From positions 21,280 to 85,279 of the forward strand of contig JBJMTV010000035.1 of the NCBI GenBank assembly GCA_045811525.1: 64,000 bases of DNA. Direction: 5' to 3'. The DNA is from VAZQ01 sp045811525 (GTDB lineage Bacteria; Pseudomonadota; Alphaproteobacteria; Rhizobiales; Xanthobacteraceae). Position numbers and translations under genes: made by a program. Within the stretch, counting starts at the first letter, position 1, and each line of letters begins with the position of its first letter. The notes below the pieces were generated by a model, which worked only from the letters and a program-made list of their open reading frames with translations, ran no database searches and was not told the DNA's origin. Positions 52,747 to 62,204 of the stretch are shown piece after piece.

Positions 52747-54429
52747 GTGGCCACCCATGACCGCGCCAGAACGGCAGCCGAGACCCTCATCGACCAGCTG
52801 GTCTTGCACGGGGTGCGGCACGTGTTTTGTGTTCCGGGGGAAAGCTACATTGCGTCACTCGACGCCCTGCACGACCGCAAGATCGCGGTGACGGCGTGCC
52901 GCCACGAGAGCGGCGCCGCGATCATGGCCGAGGCACAGGGGAAAGCCACGGGGCTGCCCGGCATTTGCTTTGTCACGCGCGGGCCCGGGGCCACCAATGC
53001 TGCAGCTGGATTGCATATCGCCCGGCAGGACTCGACGCCCCTCATTCTCTTCGTCGGACAAATTTCCCGCGCGATGCGCGAGCGCGAAGCGTTCCAGGAG
53101 CTCGACTACCGGGCCGTATTCGGCAGCATCGCCAAGTGGGTGACCGAGATCGACGATGCCGGCCGCATTCCCGAGCTGATCTCGCGGGCGTTTCACGCGG
53201 CGACCAGCGGCAGGCCGGGTCCGGTGGTCATTGCCCTGCCTGAGGACATGCAGGTCGAGCTTATCGCCGTGCCGGATGCGCCTCCTTTCGAGCCTGTCCA
53301 GACGTGGCCCGGTGCGGCCGACATGAGCCGGCTGCAGAAGCTCCTATGGGCAGCCAAGCGCCCGCTGCTTCTGCTCGGCGGGAGCCGCTGGTCGCAAACC
53401 GCGTACGATTCGGTTGCCCGGTTTGCCCAGCGTTTTGCGCTGCCGGTGGCGACCACGTTCCGTCGCGCCCACCTGTTCGACCCCGAGCACGCTTGCTATG
53501 CCGGTGACCTCGGCATCGCGCCCAACCCGAGGTTGCTCGCTCGCGTCAAGCAAGCGGATGTCATTCTCCTCGTTGGCGGTCGGCTCGGCGAGATTCCCTC
53601 CCAGGCCTATACCCTCCTCGAAATTCCCGGCCCGCGGCAAACCCTGGTGCACGTCCACCCCGGTGCCGAGGAGCTCGGACGCGTCTACCGGCCTCAGCTT
53701 GCCATCAACGCGTCGCCGATTGCCTTTGCAGCCGCGCTGGAAGGTGTCGAGCCGCCCGGCGAGCTCAGCTGGCGCGGCGAAACCGCACTTGCGCATGCCG
53801 ATTACCTGCAGTGGACGGACAAGCCGACGAGTGTCCCGGGGCCAGTCAATCTCGGGGAGATCGTTGTCGGTCTTCGCCAGAAGCTCCCAGCCGACGCAAT
53901 CATTTGTAATGGCGCGGGAAATTTCTCGGTCTGGGTGCACCGTTATTGGCGCTATCGGCGCTATGGCACTCAGCTCGCGCCGATCTCCGGCTCGATGGGG
54001 TATGGAGTGCCCGCGGCCATTGGCATGAAACGGTTGGCGCCGGAGCGAACGATTGTCGCCTTTGCCGGCGATGGCGACTTCCTCATGACGGGCCAGGAGT
54101 TTGCGACGGCCGTGCAGTACGACTTGCCTGTGATTGTGATTGTGGCCGACAACAGCATGTACGGGACCATCCGTATGCATCAGGAACGTCACTATCCCGG
54201 CCGAGTCATCGGAACCGATTTGCGCAACCCCGACTTTGCCGCCTATGCACGGGCGTTCGGCGGCTTTGGCGCGACGGTCGAGCGCACGGCTGATTTCTGG
54301 CTTGCCTTCGAGGCGGCTCAGCAGTGTGGCAAGCCGGCAATTATTCACCTCAAGATCGACGCGCAGGCGCTCACGCCGACAATGTCGCTCGACGCCATCC
54401 GCAAGAGCGCGGAGGCCGGCCGGTCGTGA
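52747..54429 (+). CDS. TPP-dependent enzyme, acetolactate-synthase-like
   Basis: A 560-residue three-domain TPP enzyme. The N-terminal domain has the cofactor-activating glutamate (E54) in CRHESGAAIM, then GPGATNAAAGLHIARQDSTP. A central domain spans about 190-330. The C-terminal TPP/Mg domain has GDGDFLMTGQE and DNSMYGTIRM. No regulatory FAD motif was identified, and neither a valine-biosynthetic partner (ilvN) nor an oxalyl-CoA neighbour is present. It may decarboxylate or ligate a 2-oxoacid of the local catabolic pathway. GTG start with GGAG nine bases upstream. Confidence 0.9.
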   Translation: MATHDRARTAAETLIDQLVLHGVRHVFCVPGESYIASLDALHDRKIAVTACRHESGAAIMAEAQGKATGLPGICFVTRGPGATNAAAGLHIARQDSTPLILFVGQISRAMREREAFQELDYRAVFGSIAKWVTEIDDAGRIPELISRAFHAATSGRPGPVVIALPEDMQVELIAVPDAPPFEPVQTWPGAADMSRLQKLLWAAKRPLLLLGGSRWSQTAYDSVARFAQRFALPVATTFRRAHLFDPEHACYAGDLGIAPNPRLLARVKQADVILLVGGRLGEIPSQAYTLLEIPGPRQTLVHVHPGAEELGRVYRPQLAINASPIAFAAALEGVEPPGELSWRGETALAHADYLQWTDKPTSVPGPVNLGEIVVGLRQKLPADAIICNGAGNFSVWVHRYWRYRRYGTQLAPISGSMGYGVPAAIGMKRLAPERTIVAFAGDGDFLMTGQEFATAVQYDLPVIVIVADNSMYGTIRMHQERHYPGRVIGTDLRNPDFAAYARAFGGFGATVERTADFWLAFEAAQQCGKPAIIHLKIDAQALTPTMSLDAIRKSAEAGRS

Positions 54430-54448
54430 CGCACTACTGGCCAGCCGG

Positions 54449-55213
54449 TCAGGTGCGGTACGAGGGATCCATTCTGTCGAGCTTGCGCAACAGCGCCGGC
54501 CATTCCGCGCCGAACGGGGCATCCGGCGCAACGGCGAGCTTGGCCGTATGTGCCGCGACATTCGCTGCGGGTACGCTGAGGGCGACACCGCCAGCAATGG
54601 CCAGGGCTTGCGTCTCGCAGGCGAATTGCAGGTTGAACAGGTTCGAGAAGGCGAGCGGGATGCTCGATCCTACCGCGAGCAAGCCGTGGTTGCGCAGGAT
54701 CATGACTGGATTCTCGCCCAGGTCGCGAACGAGCCGCGACCGCTCGTCGACATCAATCGCCAATCCCTCGTAGTCGTGATAGCTCACACGTCCATAGAAA
54801 AGTTGCGCGTGCTGGCTCAGAGGCAACAGTCCGTCCTTCATGGCGGCAACCGCGACGCCGGCTTTCGAATGCGTGTGGATCACGCAATCGACGTCCTCGC
54901 GCCCGCCATGGATGGCGCTATGGATGACAAAGCCTGCTTTGTGCATGGGTGCGTCAGGCTCCTCGACCAGGTTGCCATCGAGGTCGACCTTGATCAGATT
55001 TGATGCCGTCACTTCCTCGAACAACAGCCCGAACCGGTTGAGCAGGAAGTGTCCGGGCTCCCCAGGCACGCGTGCCGATATGTGCGTGTAGATGAGATCA
55101 GTCCAACCGAAGTGGTCGACCAGGCGGTAGCAAGCGGCGAGATCGACGCGCTGCTCCCATTCCGCAGGATCGATATTGCGCTTGCGCTGCTGATGACGGA
55201 CTGGCGAGTTCAT
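54449..55213 (-). CDS. Class II aldolase/adducin family protein
   Basis: A 254-residue zinc aldolase-type protein. LVDHFGWTDLIYTHISARVPG opens the fold (quoted as HFGWTDLIYTHISARVPG), the zinc histidines are in CVIHTHSKAGVAVAA, and MILRNHGLLAVG is the third family block. It may cleave or epimerise a sugar-acid-like substrate. The start MNSPVRHQ was chosen over an upstream frame. It is convergent with the TPP gene (19 bp between stops) and divergent from the TetR gene. Confidence 0.9.
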   Translation of the reverse strand: MNSPVRHQQRKRNIDPAEWEQRVDLAACYRLVDHFGWTDLIYTHISARVPGEPGHFLLNRFGLLFEEVTASNLIKVDLDGNLVEEPDAPMHKAGFVIHSAIHGGREDVDCVIHTHSKAGVAVAAMKDGLLPLSQHAQLFYGRVSYHDYEGLAIDVDERSRLVRDLGENPVMILRNHGLLAVGSSIPLAFSNLFNLQFACETQALAIAGGVALSVPAANVAAHTAKLAVAPDAPFGAEWPALLRKLDRMDPSYRT

Positions 55214-55372
55214 GGGGTGCTCCGTACGGGCGCGGCGATATGAGTTGCAGGCGCACAACAATAGCACGTGCGGGCGTGCGATCGGCAAAGCTCCCCCCGT
55301 GCCGAACAGCTGCGGACCGGGCGTGTAGATCCCGCGCACCCGTGTTGGATGCTGTTGCTGGAGCTCATTCGC

Positions 55373-56041
55373 ATGGCCTACCGCCACACTGATGCGGTCG
55401 CGCGCAAGCTCGCGGCGCGGCGTGAAGCCATTCTCCTCGCCGCAAATGAGATAGCAGCAACAGGCGGCATGGCCGCGCTGCAGATTGCGCCCGTTGCCGA
55501 GCGCGCCGGCGTCGCCACCGGTACGGTCTACCGCTATTTCGCCTCGAAAACTGAGCTGGTGGCGGCGCTGACGTCCTTCCTGGCGGAGCGCGAGGTTGCG
55601 GCACTGGTGAGGGCCGCGTTGGCTGCGCCCGGTCCGCTGTCCGGCCTGGCGACAGCGATGTGCACGTTGGCTGCACGCGCGCTCACAACGCCCCGGCTCA
55701 TCCGCTCTTTCACGAGCGAGCCCGTCGAACCGGAAGTCGAGGTCGCGCGTTCGGCGTTTCGCGCCAGCCTTGCAGCGGCATTTGAAAAGCTCATCACCGC
55801 GGCGCTACGCAGCGGGTACCTCCCACCACAAGATCCGCGCCTGGCCGCTGCCGCGCTGATCGGCGCGCTTGTCGAGGGACTGATCGGGCCACTGGCGCCG
55901 AGCGCGGGAGATGACGGACCCATCGGTCGACGTGAGCGCATCCAGGACCTGGTCCTGTTGGCGTTGCGCGCGCTTGGCGTACCGGATGCACGCGCCCGCG
56001 GCCTGGTGGTGCAAGCCGTCCAAGGCGTCATTCTTGCGTAA
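55373..56041 (+). CDS. TetR family regulator next to the catabolic cluster
   Basis: A 222-residue repressor-type protein. The helix-turn-helix is at about 20-62 (IAPVAERAGVATGTVYRYF with ASKTELVAAL after it). The C-terminal effector domain is Ala/Leu-rich. It is divergent from the class II aldolase gene. The 159 bp between them contains GCACGTGC near 55266 and GC-rich partial repeats, so it may regulate that gene. GGAG lies nine bases before the ATG. The ligand is unknown. Confidence 0.9.
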   Translation: MAYRHTDAVARKLAARREAILLAANEIAATGGMAALQIAPVAERAGVATGTVYRYFASKTELVAALTSFLAEREVAALVRAALAAPGPLSGLATAMCTLAARALTTPRLIRSFTSEPVEPEVEVARSAFRASLAAAFEKLITAALRSGYLPPQDPRLAAAALIGALVEGLIGPLAPSAGDDGPIGRRERIQDLVLLALRALGVPDARARGLVVQAVQGVILA

Positions 56042-56048
56042 GGGGCCG

Positions 56049-56876
56049 TCAATGCGACATGAGCACCGGGACCGTCATGGACTGGAGAATGCCGCGGGTG
56101 ACACCGCCGAGGATGAACTCGCGCAGGCGTGAATGACCGTAGCCGCCCATGACGATGAAATCGGCGCTGCTGTCGGCGGCGTACGACAGGATCGCCTCCT
56201 CGATGCCGACGTCGCCCGTGGTCAAGCGTTTCGGAGTGGCGCGAACGCCGTGACGAGTCAGATGCTGGCTCATATTGGCGCCGGTCACCTCATCCTGCTT
56301 ACGCGGCTCCGCCACCGCGACGATCTCGACAGCCTTCGCACGTTCCAGCAGAGGCATGGCATCGCCAATTGCCCTGGCGGCGGTGCGCCCGCCGTCCCAG
56401 CACACCAGCACGCGATCGAGTTTGAGGCCGCCTTTCTGAATGTAAGGCACGACGATCAGCGGGCGACCGGATTCGAACAGCGCACCCTCGATCATCAAGT
56501 CGTCGCCCATGGGTTGCTCGGGTTGCGCCTGCCCGACGACGGCCAGATCGAAGTGGCGGGCAATGCGGCCGAACGAGGTGGCGGCCCCGCCTGCGCTTGC
56601 ATCGATGATGCGGCTATCGCTCGCAATACCCGCGCTCCGAGCCTGCGCGTCGAAGTGAGCCACTGCGGCGTCAGCGAGCTTCTTGCTTTCATCGCGCTGC
56701 ATCTCGATGAGCTCGACCGGCACCCCGCCGAAGGCGCCGTCCGCAATGACGGTCTCATACATGAATGCAAGGCCGGTGAGATGAGCGCCCAATGTCGTCG
56801 CGATCGAAATGGCGTAGTCGGCCGCGAGATCCTGCGCGCGCCGACTCGCCAGATTGACGACAATATCCTTGACCAT
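56049..56876 (-). CDS. Universal stress protein, tandem UspA domains
   Basis: A 275-residue cytosolic protein with two Usp domains. The first (about 1-145) starts KDIVVNLASRRAQDLAADYA. The second (about 150-275) starts LDRVLVCWDGGRTAARAI and ends with the ATP-binding-like GGYGHSRLREFILGGVTRGIL. Such proteins respond to stress and may bind ATP. It is convergent with the TetR gene (7 bp) and 88 bp downstream of the cytochrome c gene on the same strand. Confidence 0.93.
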   Translation of the reverse strand: MVKDIVVNLASRRAQDLAADYAISIATTLGAHLTGLAFMYETVIADGAFGGVPVELIEMQRDESKKLADAAVAHFDAQARSAGIASDSRIIDASAGGAATSFGRIARHFDLAVVGQAQPEQPMGDDLMIEGALFESGRPLIVVPYIQKGGLKLDRVLVCWDGGRTAARAIGDAMPLLERAKAVEIVAVAEPRKQDEVTGANMSQHLTRHGVRATPKRLTTGDVGIEEAILSYAADSSADFIVMGGYGHSRLREFILGGVTRGILQSMTVPVLMSH

Positions 56877-56964
56877 GGGCTGCAGTCCTCAGGGTCGTTC
56901 GAGCACCGGGCCCCCGACCGGCCCTTGGCTCTGCGGCGCAGTCATCAGGCGCGACAGCAAAATG

Positions 56965-57375
56965 TCATTTCTTGGTGCCGTCCGGCCCGAATTGCTTAAG
57001 GTAGGCCCACAGATCGCCAATGTCCTTGTCGTTCTTGATCCCGACAAAAGCCATGCGGGTGCCAGGCATCTCCTGCATCGGCGCGTGGATATATTTCGTG
57101 AACGTATCCTCTTTCCAGACGATGCCGGATGACTTGTTGGCCTGGGAATAGTTGAAGCCTTCAAAGGTCCCGGCGGTGCGGCCGTCAATGGCATTGAGTG
57201 GCGGTCCGAGTTTCACCTTCGCATCCGCGCCAACGTCATGGCACGCCGAGCACATCCGCCGGAAAACCTGCTCACCAGCACCCGCGTCCTGCGCGGAAGC
57301 GCTTGAGTACGAGCCGGCAGCAACGAGGGCCGCGACGATCCAAGCACTGGCTCTCAACACAGTCATGACCTTCAC
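56965..57375 (-). CDS. Cytochrome c, class I (cytochrome c2-like)
   Basis: A 136-residue periplasmic electron carrier. It has a signal peptide (about 8-29, ending SASAQDAGAG), haem motif CSACH (residues 42-46) and the axial-Met region MPGTRMAFVGIKNDKDIGDL. The fold fits cytochrome c2/c550. A GTG start at 57375 with GGAG upstream was kept; ATG 57366 is an equally good alternative. It is divergent from glcD across 281 bp and has no identified oxidase partner here. Confidence 0.9.
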   Translation of the reverse strand: MKVMTVLRASAWIVAALVAAGSYSSASAQDAGAGEQVFRRMCSACHDVGADAKVKLGPPLNAIDGRTAGTFEGFNYSQANKSSGIVWKEDTFTKYIHAPMQEMPGTRMAFVGIKNDKDIGDLWAYLKQFGPDGTKK

Positions 57376-57656
57376 CTTACCTTCTCCTTTGTCGAACCGA
57401 ACGCCGGTCGTTGCGATCGCATCTGCCGAGCGCGGACGTGCCAGCGAGACAGCGGGCCACTTGGGCGCTGCTTCGAATGGCCTCAGGCGAGTGGCGTGTC
57501 AACGGCTCAGGGGAACAATTCGTTGTGGCGCGGGGGCAGATCGGGCTGCTTTTTTAGGAGGCATATTGGCGATTTCTCGTTGCAAACTGCATATGTTGGG
57601 CGGGAGAGCCTGCTCCCGCGCCGACATTGTGAAGGAGAGTCCTGCTGTCCGTCAGC

Positions 57657-59138
57657 ATGCCAGTCCTCGATCAGGCGGTGCTCGCCCGTCGTGACAATAT
57701 TGTTGCGGCGCTGCGCATGATTGTCCCGGGCGAGGGCGTCATCGCCGGTGAGCGGGAGATGCGGCCCTATGAGTCCGATGGCCTCACCGCCTACCGTCAG
57801 CCGCCCATGGTTGTGGTGTTGCCTGACACCACGGACCAGGTCAGCCGCGTGCTTGCGCTTTGCCACAGCCAGGGCATCAAGGTGGTTCCGCGGGGAGCCG
57901 GCACCTCCTTGTCAGGCGGTGCACTGCCGCTCGGTGACGGGGTGCTGCTTGGCATGGCCAAGTTCTGTCGCATTCGCGAGCTCGATTTTCCAAACCGTGT
58001 CGCCGTCGTTGAGCCGGGAGTAACCAATCTCGCCGTCACGCAGGCGGTTGAGCACATGGGCTTCTACTACGCTCCGGATCCCTCCTCGCAGATCGCCTGC
58101 ACCATCGGCGGCAACGTCGCGGAGAATTCCGGGGGCGTGCACTGTCTCAAATACGGTGTGACGACCAACAATGTGAGCGGCTGCGAGTTGGTGCTGATGA
58201 CGGGAGAGGTCATCCGGCTGGGCGGAAAGCATCTCGATGCCGGCGGTTACGACCTGTTGGGGATCATGACCGGCTCGGAGGGCCTGCTCGGTGTCATCAC
58301 CGAAGTCACCGTCCGGCTGCTCAGAAAGCCGGAAGCTGCGCGCGCGGCGCTCGTGGGCTTTTCCAGCTCCGAAGATGCCGGCGAATGCGTCAGCCGCATC
58401 ATCGGTGCCGGGATCATTCCGGCAGGGATGGAGCTGATGGATCGTCCCGCCATCAGCGCGGCGGAGGAGTTCGTGCATGCAGGCTACCCACTCGACGTGG
58501 AGGCGTTGCTGATCGTCGAGCTCGATGGAGCACACGTGGAGGTTGACCATCTGCTCACGCGAGTCGAGGCCATCGCTCAAGCCTGTCACGCTGTCAGCTG
58601 CCGTGTCTCCACGAGCGAGAAAGAGCGGCTGCTGTTCTGGGCCGGACGCAAGGCGGCGTTTCCCGCCGTCGGACGCATCTCACCCGATTATTACTGTATG
58701 GACGGCACCATTCCGCGCGCACGCCTGCCGCAGGTCCTCCAGCGCATGCGCGTGCTCTCGGAGCGCTATGGGTTGCGCATCGCCAACGTCTTTCACGCCG
58801 GCGACGGGAACCTCCACCCCCTGATCCTCTACGATGCCAATCGCCCGGGCGAGCTCGAGAAGGCGGAAAGCCTCGGTGCCGAGATTCTCAGGTTGTGCGT
58901 TGAGGTCGGTGGAGTGCTCACGGGCGAGCACGGGGTCGGTGTCGAGAAGCGCGACCTGATGCCTAGCATGTTCTCGGCGAGCGACCTTGATCACCAGCAG
59001 CGGCTCAAATGTGCCTTCGATGAGAAAGGCCTGCTCAACCCGGGCAAAGTATTTCCCACCCTGCATCGCTGCGCCGAGCTGGGCCGCATGCACGTGCATG
59101 CCGGCGGCGTCGCATTCCCCGATCTGCCGCGATTCTAG
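57657..59138 (+). CDS. glcD: Glycolate oxidase subunit GlcD (FAD-linked)
   Basis: A 493-residue FAD subunit of glycolate oxidase, which converts glycolate to glyoxylate. The FAD-binding blocks are KVVPRGAGTSLSGGALPLGDG and SQIACTIGGNVAENSGGVHCLKYG (quoted in part as CTIGGNVAENSGG). The C-terminal oxidase domain carries HAGDGNLHPL and TGEHGVGVEKRDLM. ATG 57657 fits the family N-terminus; AAGGAG lies 20 bases upstream and would suit a CTG at 57645, so the exact start is uncertain. A 7-bp hairpin is present at 57600-57619. Confidence 0.95.
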   Translation: MPVLDQAVLARRDNIVAALRMIVPGEGVIAGEREMRPYESDGLTAYRQPPMVVVLPDTTDQVSRVLALCHSQGIKVVPRGAGTSLSGGALPLGDGVLLGMAKFCRIRELDFPNRVAVVEPGVTNLAVTQAVEHMGFYYAPDPSSQIACTIGGNVAENSGGVHCLKYGVTTNNVSGCELVLMTGEVIRLGGKHLDAGGYDLLGIMTGSEGLLGVITEVTVRLLRKPEAARAALVGFSSSEDAGECVSRIIGAGIIPAGMELMDRPAISAAEEFVHAGYPLDVEALLIVELDGAHVEVDHLLTRVEAIAQACHAVSCRVSTSEKERLLFWAGRKAAFPAVGRISPDYYCMDGTIPRARLPQVLQRMRVLSERYGLRIANVFHAGDGNLHPLILYDANRPGELEKAESLGAEILRLCVEVGGVLTGEHGVGVEKRDLMPSMFSASDLDHQQRLKCAFDEKGLLNPGKVFPTLHRCAELGRMHVHAGGVAFPDLPRF

Positions 59139-59147
59139 TCCGCTGGG

Positions 59148-60371
59148 ATGGGCGACAATTTCAGGCCCCGCGATGCCCGCGATGTGGAAAGCGCGGTGCG
59201 CTGGGCACTGGGGCAAGGAAGACCGGTCGAGATCGTCGGTCGAGGGTCGAAACGCCCGATCGGCCGACCTGCACAAGCAGATCTGATCCTCGATCTCTCC
59301 GGGGTCGCGGGCGTGACACTCTACGAGCCGGAGGAGTTGGTCCTGACCGCGAAAGCCGGGACACCCCTTGCTGAAATCCAATCCCTGCTGGATGACAGCG
59401 GCCAGCAACTTGCCTTCGAGCCCCTCGATGTCGGCCATATCTTCTCCACCGGTGGCGGGGAAGGCAGCATCGGCGGTGTGCTGGCCGCGAACCTCGCGGG
59501 GCCGCGGCGGGTCAAGGCGGGGAGTGCACGCGATCACTTCCTCGGCTTCTCCGCCGTGTCAGGCCGCGGGGAGACGTTCAAGTCGGGCGGCCGCGTGGTG
59601 AAGAATGTAACGGGCTATGATCTCTGCAAGCTCCTCGCCGGATCGTGGGGGACGCTTGCGGTGATGACCGAGGTGACCGTCAAAGTGCTGCCCAAGCCCG
59701 AGACCGAGACGTCCGTGCTTATCCGCGGCCTTGACGCACCCAGGGCGGTGACAGCGATGACGCGCGCCATGGGCTCCTCTTGTGACGTATCGGGGGCGGC
59801 CCATCTGCCGCGGCGCGTGGCTGCGCACCTGCCGGAGGTTGCCGGGCATGGAGCGGCGGTCACGCTGCTGCGACTCGAAGGGTTTGCCGTCTCGGTCGTG
59901 CATCGCACGAGCAGGCTCGAACAGCTGGTGCGAGAGTTCGGGGAGCTCACGCGCCTAGCCGAACGGGCGTCGCAAGCCGCGTGGCGCGCCGTGCGCGACG
60001 TGGCGCCCCTTGTGAGGTCGGACAGCGGCAGCGAACGAGCATTGTGGCGAATGTCAGTGCCGCCGAGCCACGGCGCTCCGTTAGGCGAATCGCTGGCGCG
60101 GCAGATCGGCGCCGAAATCCTGTATGACTGGGCGGGTGGCCTTTTGTGGATCTCGGTCGAGCCCAACAATGACGCCGGTGCGGCAGCCATCCGCGAGGCT
60201 ATGGCGGGTGCCGGTCATGCGCTGCTGGTACGGGGGCCGGCCACGGTGCGTGCCGCCATCGACGTGTTCGAGCCGCAGTCGGCTGGCCTCGCCGCCCTGA
60301 CGCGGCGCGTCAAGCGCGGCTTTGATCCGCAAGGCGTGCTCAATCCAGGCCGGATGTGGGCAGGGGTGTAG
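59148..60371 (+). CDS. glcE: Glycolate oxidase subunit GlcE
   Basis: A 407-residue FAD-binding subunit. FRPRDARDVESAVRWALGQG opens the protein, and HIFSTGGGEGSIGGVLAANL with RHFLG-like sequence (RDHFLGFSAVSGRGE) and VTGYDLCKLLAGSWGTLAVM form the FAD site. The end block KRGFDPQGVLNPGRMW is conserved. It starts 9 bp after glcD and ends 5 bp before glcF, so the three are one operon. Confidence 0.95.
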   Translation: MGDNFRPRDARDVESAVRWALGQGRPVEIVGRGSKRPIGRPAQADLILDLSGVAGVTLYEPEELVLTAKAGTPLAEIQSLLDDSGQQLAFEPLDVGHIFSTGGGEGSIGGVLAANLAGPRRVKAGSARDHFLGFSAVSGRGETFKSGGRVVKNVTGYDLCKLLAGSWGTLAVMTEVTVKVLPKPETETSVLIRGLDAPRAVTAMTRAMGSSCDVSGAAHLPRRVAAHLPEVAGHGAAVTLLRLEGFAVSVVHRTSRLEQLVREFGELTRLAERASQAAWRAVRDVAPLVRSDSGSERALWRMSVPPSHGAPLGESLARQIGAEILYDWAGGLLWISVEPNNDAGAAAIREAMAGAGHALLVRGPATVRAAIDVFEPQSAGLAALTRRVKRGFDPQGVLNPGRMWAGV

Positions 60372-60376
60372 GGGCG

Positions 60377-61711
60377 ATGCAGACCTCGTTCAGCCTCGCC
60401 CGTCTCGCCGATCCCGACATTGCAGAAGCGGATCGCATTCTTCGCAGCTGCGTCCATTGCGGTTTCTGCACCGCGACGTGCCCGACCTACGTACTCCTTG
60501 GGGACGAGCTCGATTCGCCACGCGGGCGCATCTACCTGATCAAGGACATGCTGGAGAATGAGCGGCCCGCAACGGCCGAGGTGGTCAAGCATATCGACCG
60601 ATGCCTCTCCTGCCTGGCGTGCATGACGACCTGCCCATCAGGCGTGCACTACATGCACCTCGTTGATCAAGCCCGCAGCCACATTGAGGAGAGCTACGTC
60701 CGTCCGCCGATCGACCGTTTCATGCGTGCATTGCTGGCGCACGTGCTTCCGCATAATCGCCGTTTCCGCTGGGCCCTCAGTGCCGCCCGGGTGGCGCGTC
60801 CGCTTGCTCCCTTTCTGAACGCCCTCGGCCTCACACGGCTCGCCGCGATGCTGCGCCTTGCGCCGGACCGCGCTCCAGCAAGGGCGGCGCCCGCCGGGTC
60901 GTTTGCTCCGGTCGGACGGCGGCGCGGACGTGTCGCGCTCCTGCGCGGTTGCGTCAGTCCTGTTGTCATGCCGGGGATCGAGCGAGCCGCCATTCGCCTC
61001 CTCAACCGTCACGGCATTGAGGTCGTCGTCACCGGCGAGGGCTGCTGCGGCTCGCTGGATCATCACATGGGTCGCAGCGGGCAGGCGCTGAGCGCTGCTC
61101 GCCGCCAGGTGGATGCCTGGACCGCCGAGTTCGACGGGCGTGGCCTCGATGCCATCCTGATCACGGCTTCTGGATGCGGGACCACGATCAAGGATTATGG
61201 GTTCATGCTGCGCACCGACCCTGCCTATGCGGCTAAGGCAGCGCGCGTATCGGGGCTTGCTCTCGACATCAGCCAATATTTGGAGCGCCTCGAGCTCACA
61301 CCAAACCTCGAGCGGATTGACCTCCGTGTGGCTTATCACTCCGCTTGCTCGCTGCAGCACGGACAGAAAGTTGGGAGGACTCCGAAAGAATTGCTTTCCA
61401 AAATGGGCTTCGTTGTGAAAGATGTGCCGGAAGGGCATTTGTGCTGTGGCTCAGCAGGCACCTACAACATTCTTCAGCCGGAGCTTGCGAGGAGGTTGCG
61501 CGAACGCAAAGTCGCCAATATCGAAACACTCAGGCCTGACGTGATCGCCGCCGGGAATATCGGTTGCATGATGCAGATTGCGACAGGCACGAGGATCCCG
61601 GTAGTCCATACGGTCGAGTTGATCGATTGGGCGACCGGCGGCCCCGCACCCGAGATGCTCAACGGGACAGGGCTTGTCACTGCGGCGCATCAAACGATCG
61701 CCGCACCGTGA
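60377..61711 (+). CDS. glcF: Glycolate oxidase iron-sulfur subunit GlcF
   Basis: A 444-residue electron-transfer subunit. Two 4Fe-4S motifs are seen, CVHCGFCTATCPTY and CLSCLACMTTCPSGV. Two Cys-rich CCG domains follow (GCCGSLDHHMGRSG and HLCCGSAGTYNIL). It passes electrons from GlcDE towards the quinone pool. All cluster ligands are present. Confidence 0.95.
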   Translation: MQTSFSLARLADPDIAEADRILRSCVHCGFCTATCPTYVLLGDELDSPRGRIYLIKDMLENERPATAEVVKHIDRCLSCLACMTTCPSGVHYMHLVDQARSHIEESYVRPPIDRFMRALLAHVLPHNRRFRWALSAARVARPLAPFLNALGLTRLAAMLRLAPDRAPARAAPAGSFAPVGRRRGRVALLRGCVSPVVMPGIERAAIRLLNRHGIEVVVTGEGCCGSLDHHMGRSGQALSAARRQVDAWTAEFDGRGLDAILITASGCGTTIKDYGFMLRTDPAYAAKAARVSGLALDISQYLERLELTPNLERIDLRVAYHSACSLQHGQKVGRTPKELLSKMGFVVKDVPEGHLCCGSAGTYNILQPELARRLRERKVANIETLRPDVIAAGNIGCMMQIATGTRIPVVHTVELIDWATGGPAPEMLNGTGLVTAAHQTIAAP

Positions 61712-61800
61712 GGCGGTACGGGACGTCCAAGAGCGCCGCTGGCCTCGATGCCTAAATCGGACCGTACTGAATTCGAGCCGCAACGATCGGGAGGCTGATC

Positions 61801-62160
61801 ATGGCAAAGAAGAGAAAGTCAAAGACAAGCAGGGGCGGAAAGGCAAAGAAGGCTGCCCCGGGCCGTAAGAAGAAGCGTTCTGCAGCAAAGAAATCGGGAA
61901 GAAAAGGCGCAGCAAAAAGGTCGGCGAAAAGCGCGTCGAAGAGCTCCTCGAAAAGCGCCTCTAAAGGCTCGGCCAAGCGCTCGAAGAAGAAATCCGGGCG
62001 GCGCAAGACTGCAGGGTCCAGATCCGCTCCGGCGAGATCCGCTCCGGCGAGGTCCGAGCCGCAGTCCGAGTCCCAGTCCCACTCGGGACCCAGCTCTGAT
62101 TTCTCCTCGTTCTCCTCGTCCTCCTCAATGGGCGACGGAGACTCGGGGAACGGCAGCTGA
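61801..62160 (+). CDS. Lys/Arg/Ser-rich histone-like protein
   Basis: A 119-residue protein of extreme composition. Residues 1-75 are Lys/Arg/Ala/Ser repeats (AKKRKSKTSRGGKAKK, KSASKSSSKSASKGSAKRSK). Residues 76-119 hold APARSAPARSEP repeats and then a Ser/Asp-rich acidic tail. GGGAGG sits six bases upstream of the ATG. The basic part resembles bacterial H1/AlgP-like nucleoid proteins, but this is composition only. It uses AGA and AGG for Arg several times, unlike its neighbours. Low complexity makes a chance frame possible. Confidence 0.6.
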   Translation: MAKKRKSKTSRGGKAKKAAPGRKKKRSAAKKSGRKGAAKRSAKSASKSSSKSASKGSAKRSKKKSGRRKTAGSRSAPARSAPARSEPQSESQSHSGPSSDFSSFSSSSSMGDGDSGNGS

Positions 62161-62204
62161 GCTGACGATCAAGGGCGATTGCGGTAGACAATACGTGCGC
62201 TGGT

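Noticed and set aside
53344..54597. Minus-strand frame of 417 codons opposite the TPP enzyme
   Set aside because: Antisense to a complete TPP enzyme; no family signature.
57600..57619. Hairpin in the glcD leader as a riboswitch
   Set aside because: Only a simple 7-bp stem (GCGGGAG/CTCCCGC) is present, with no conserved aptamer core.
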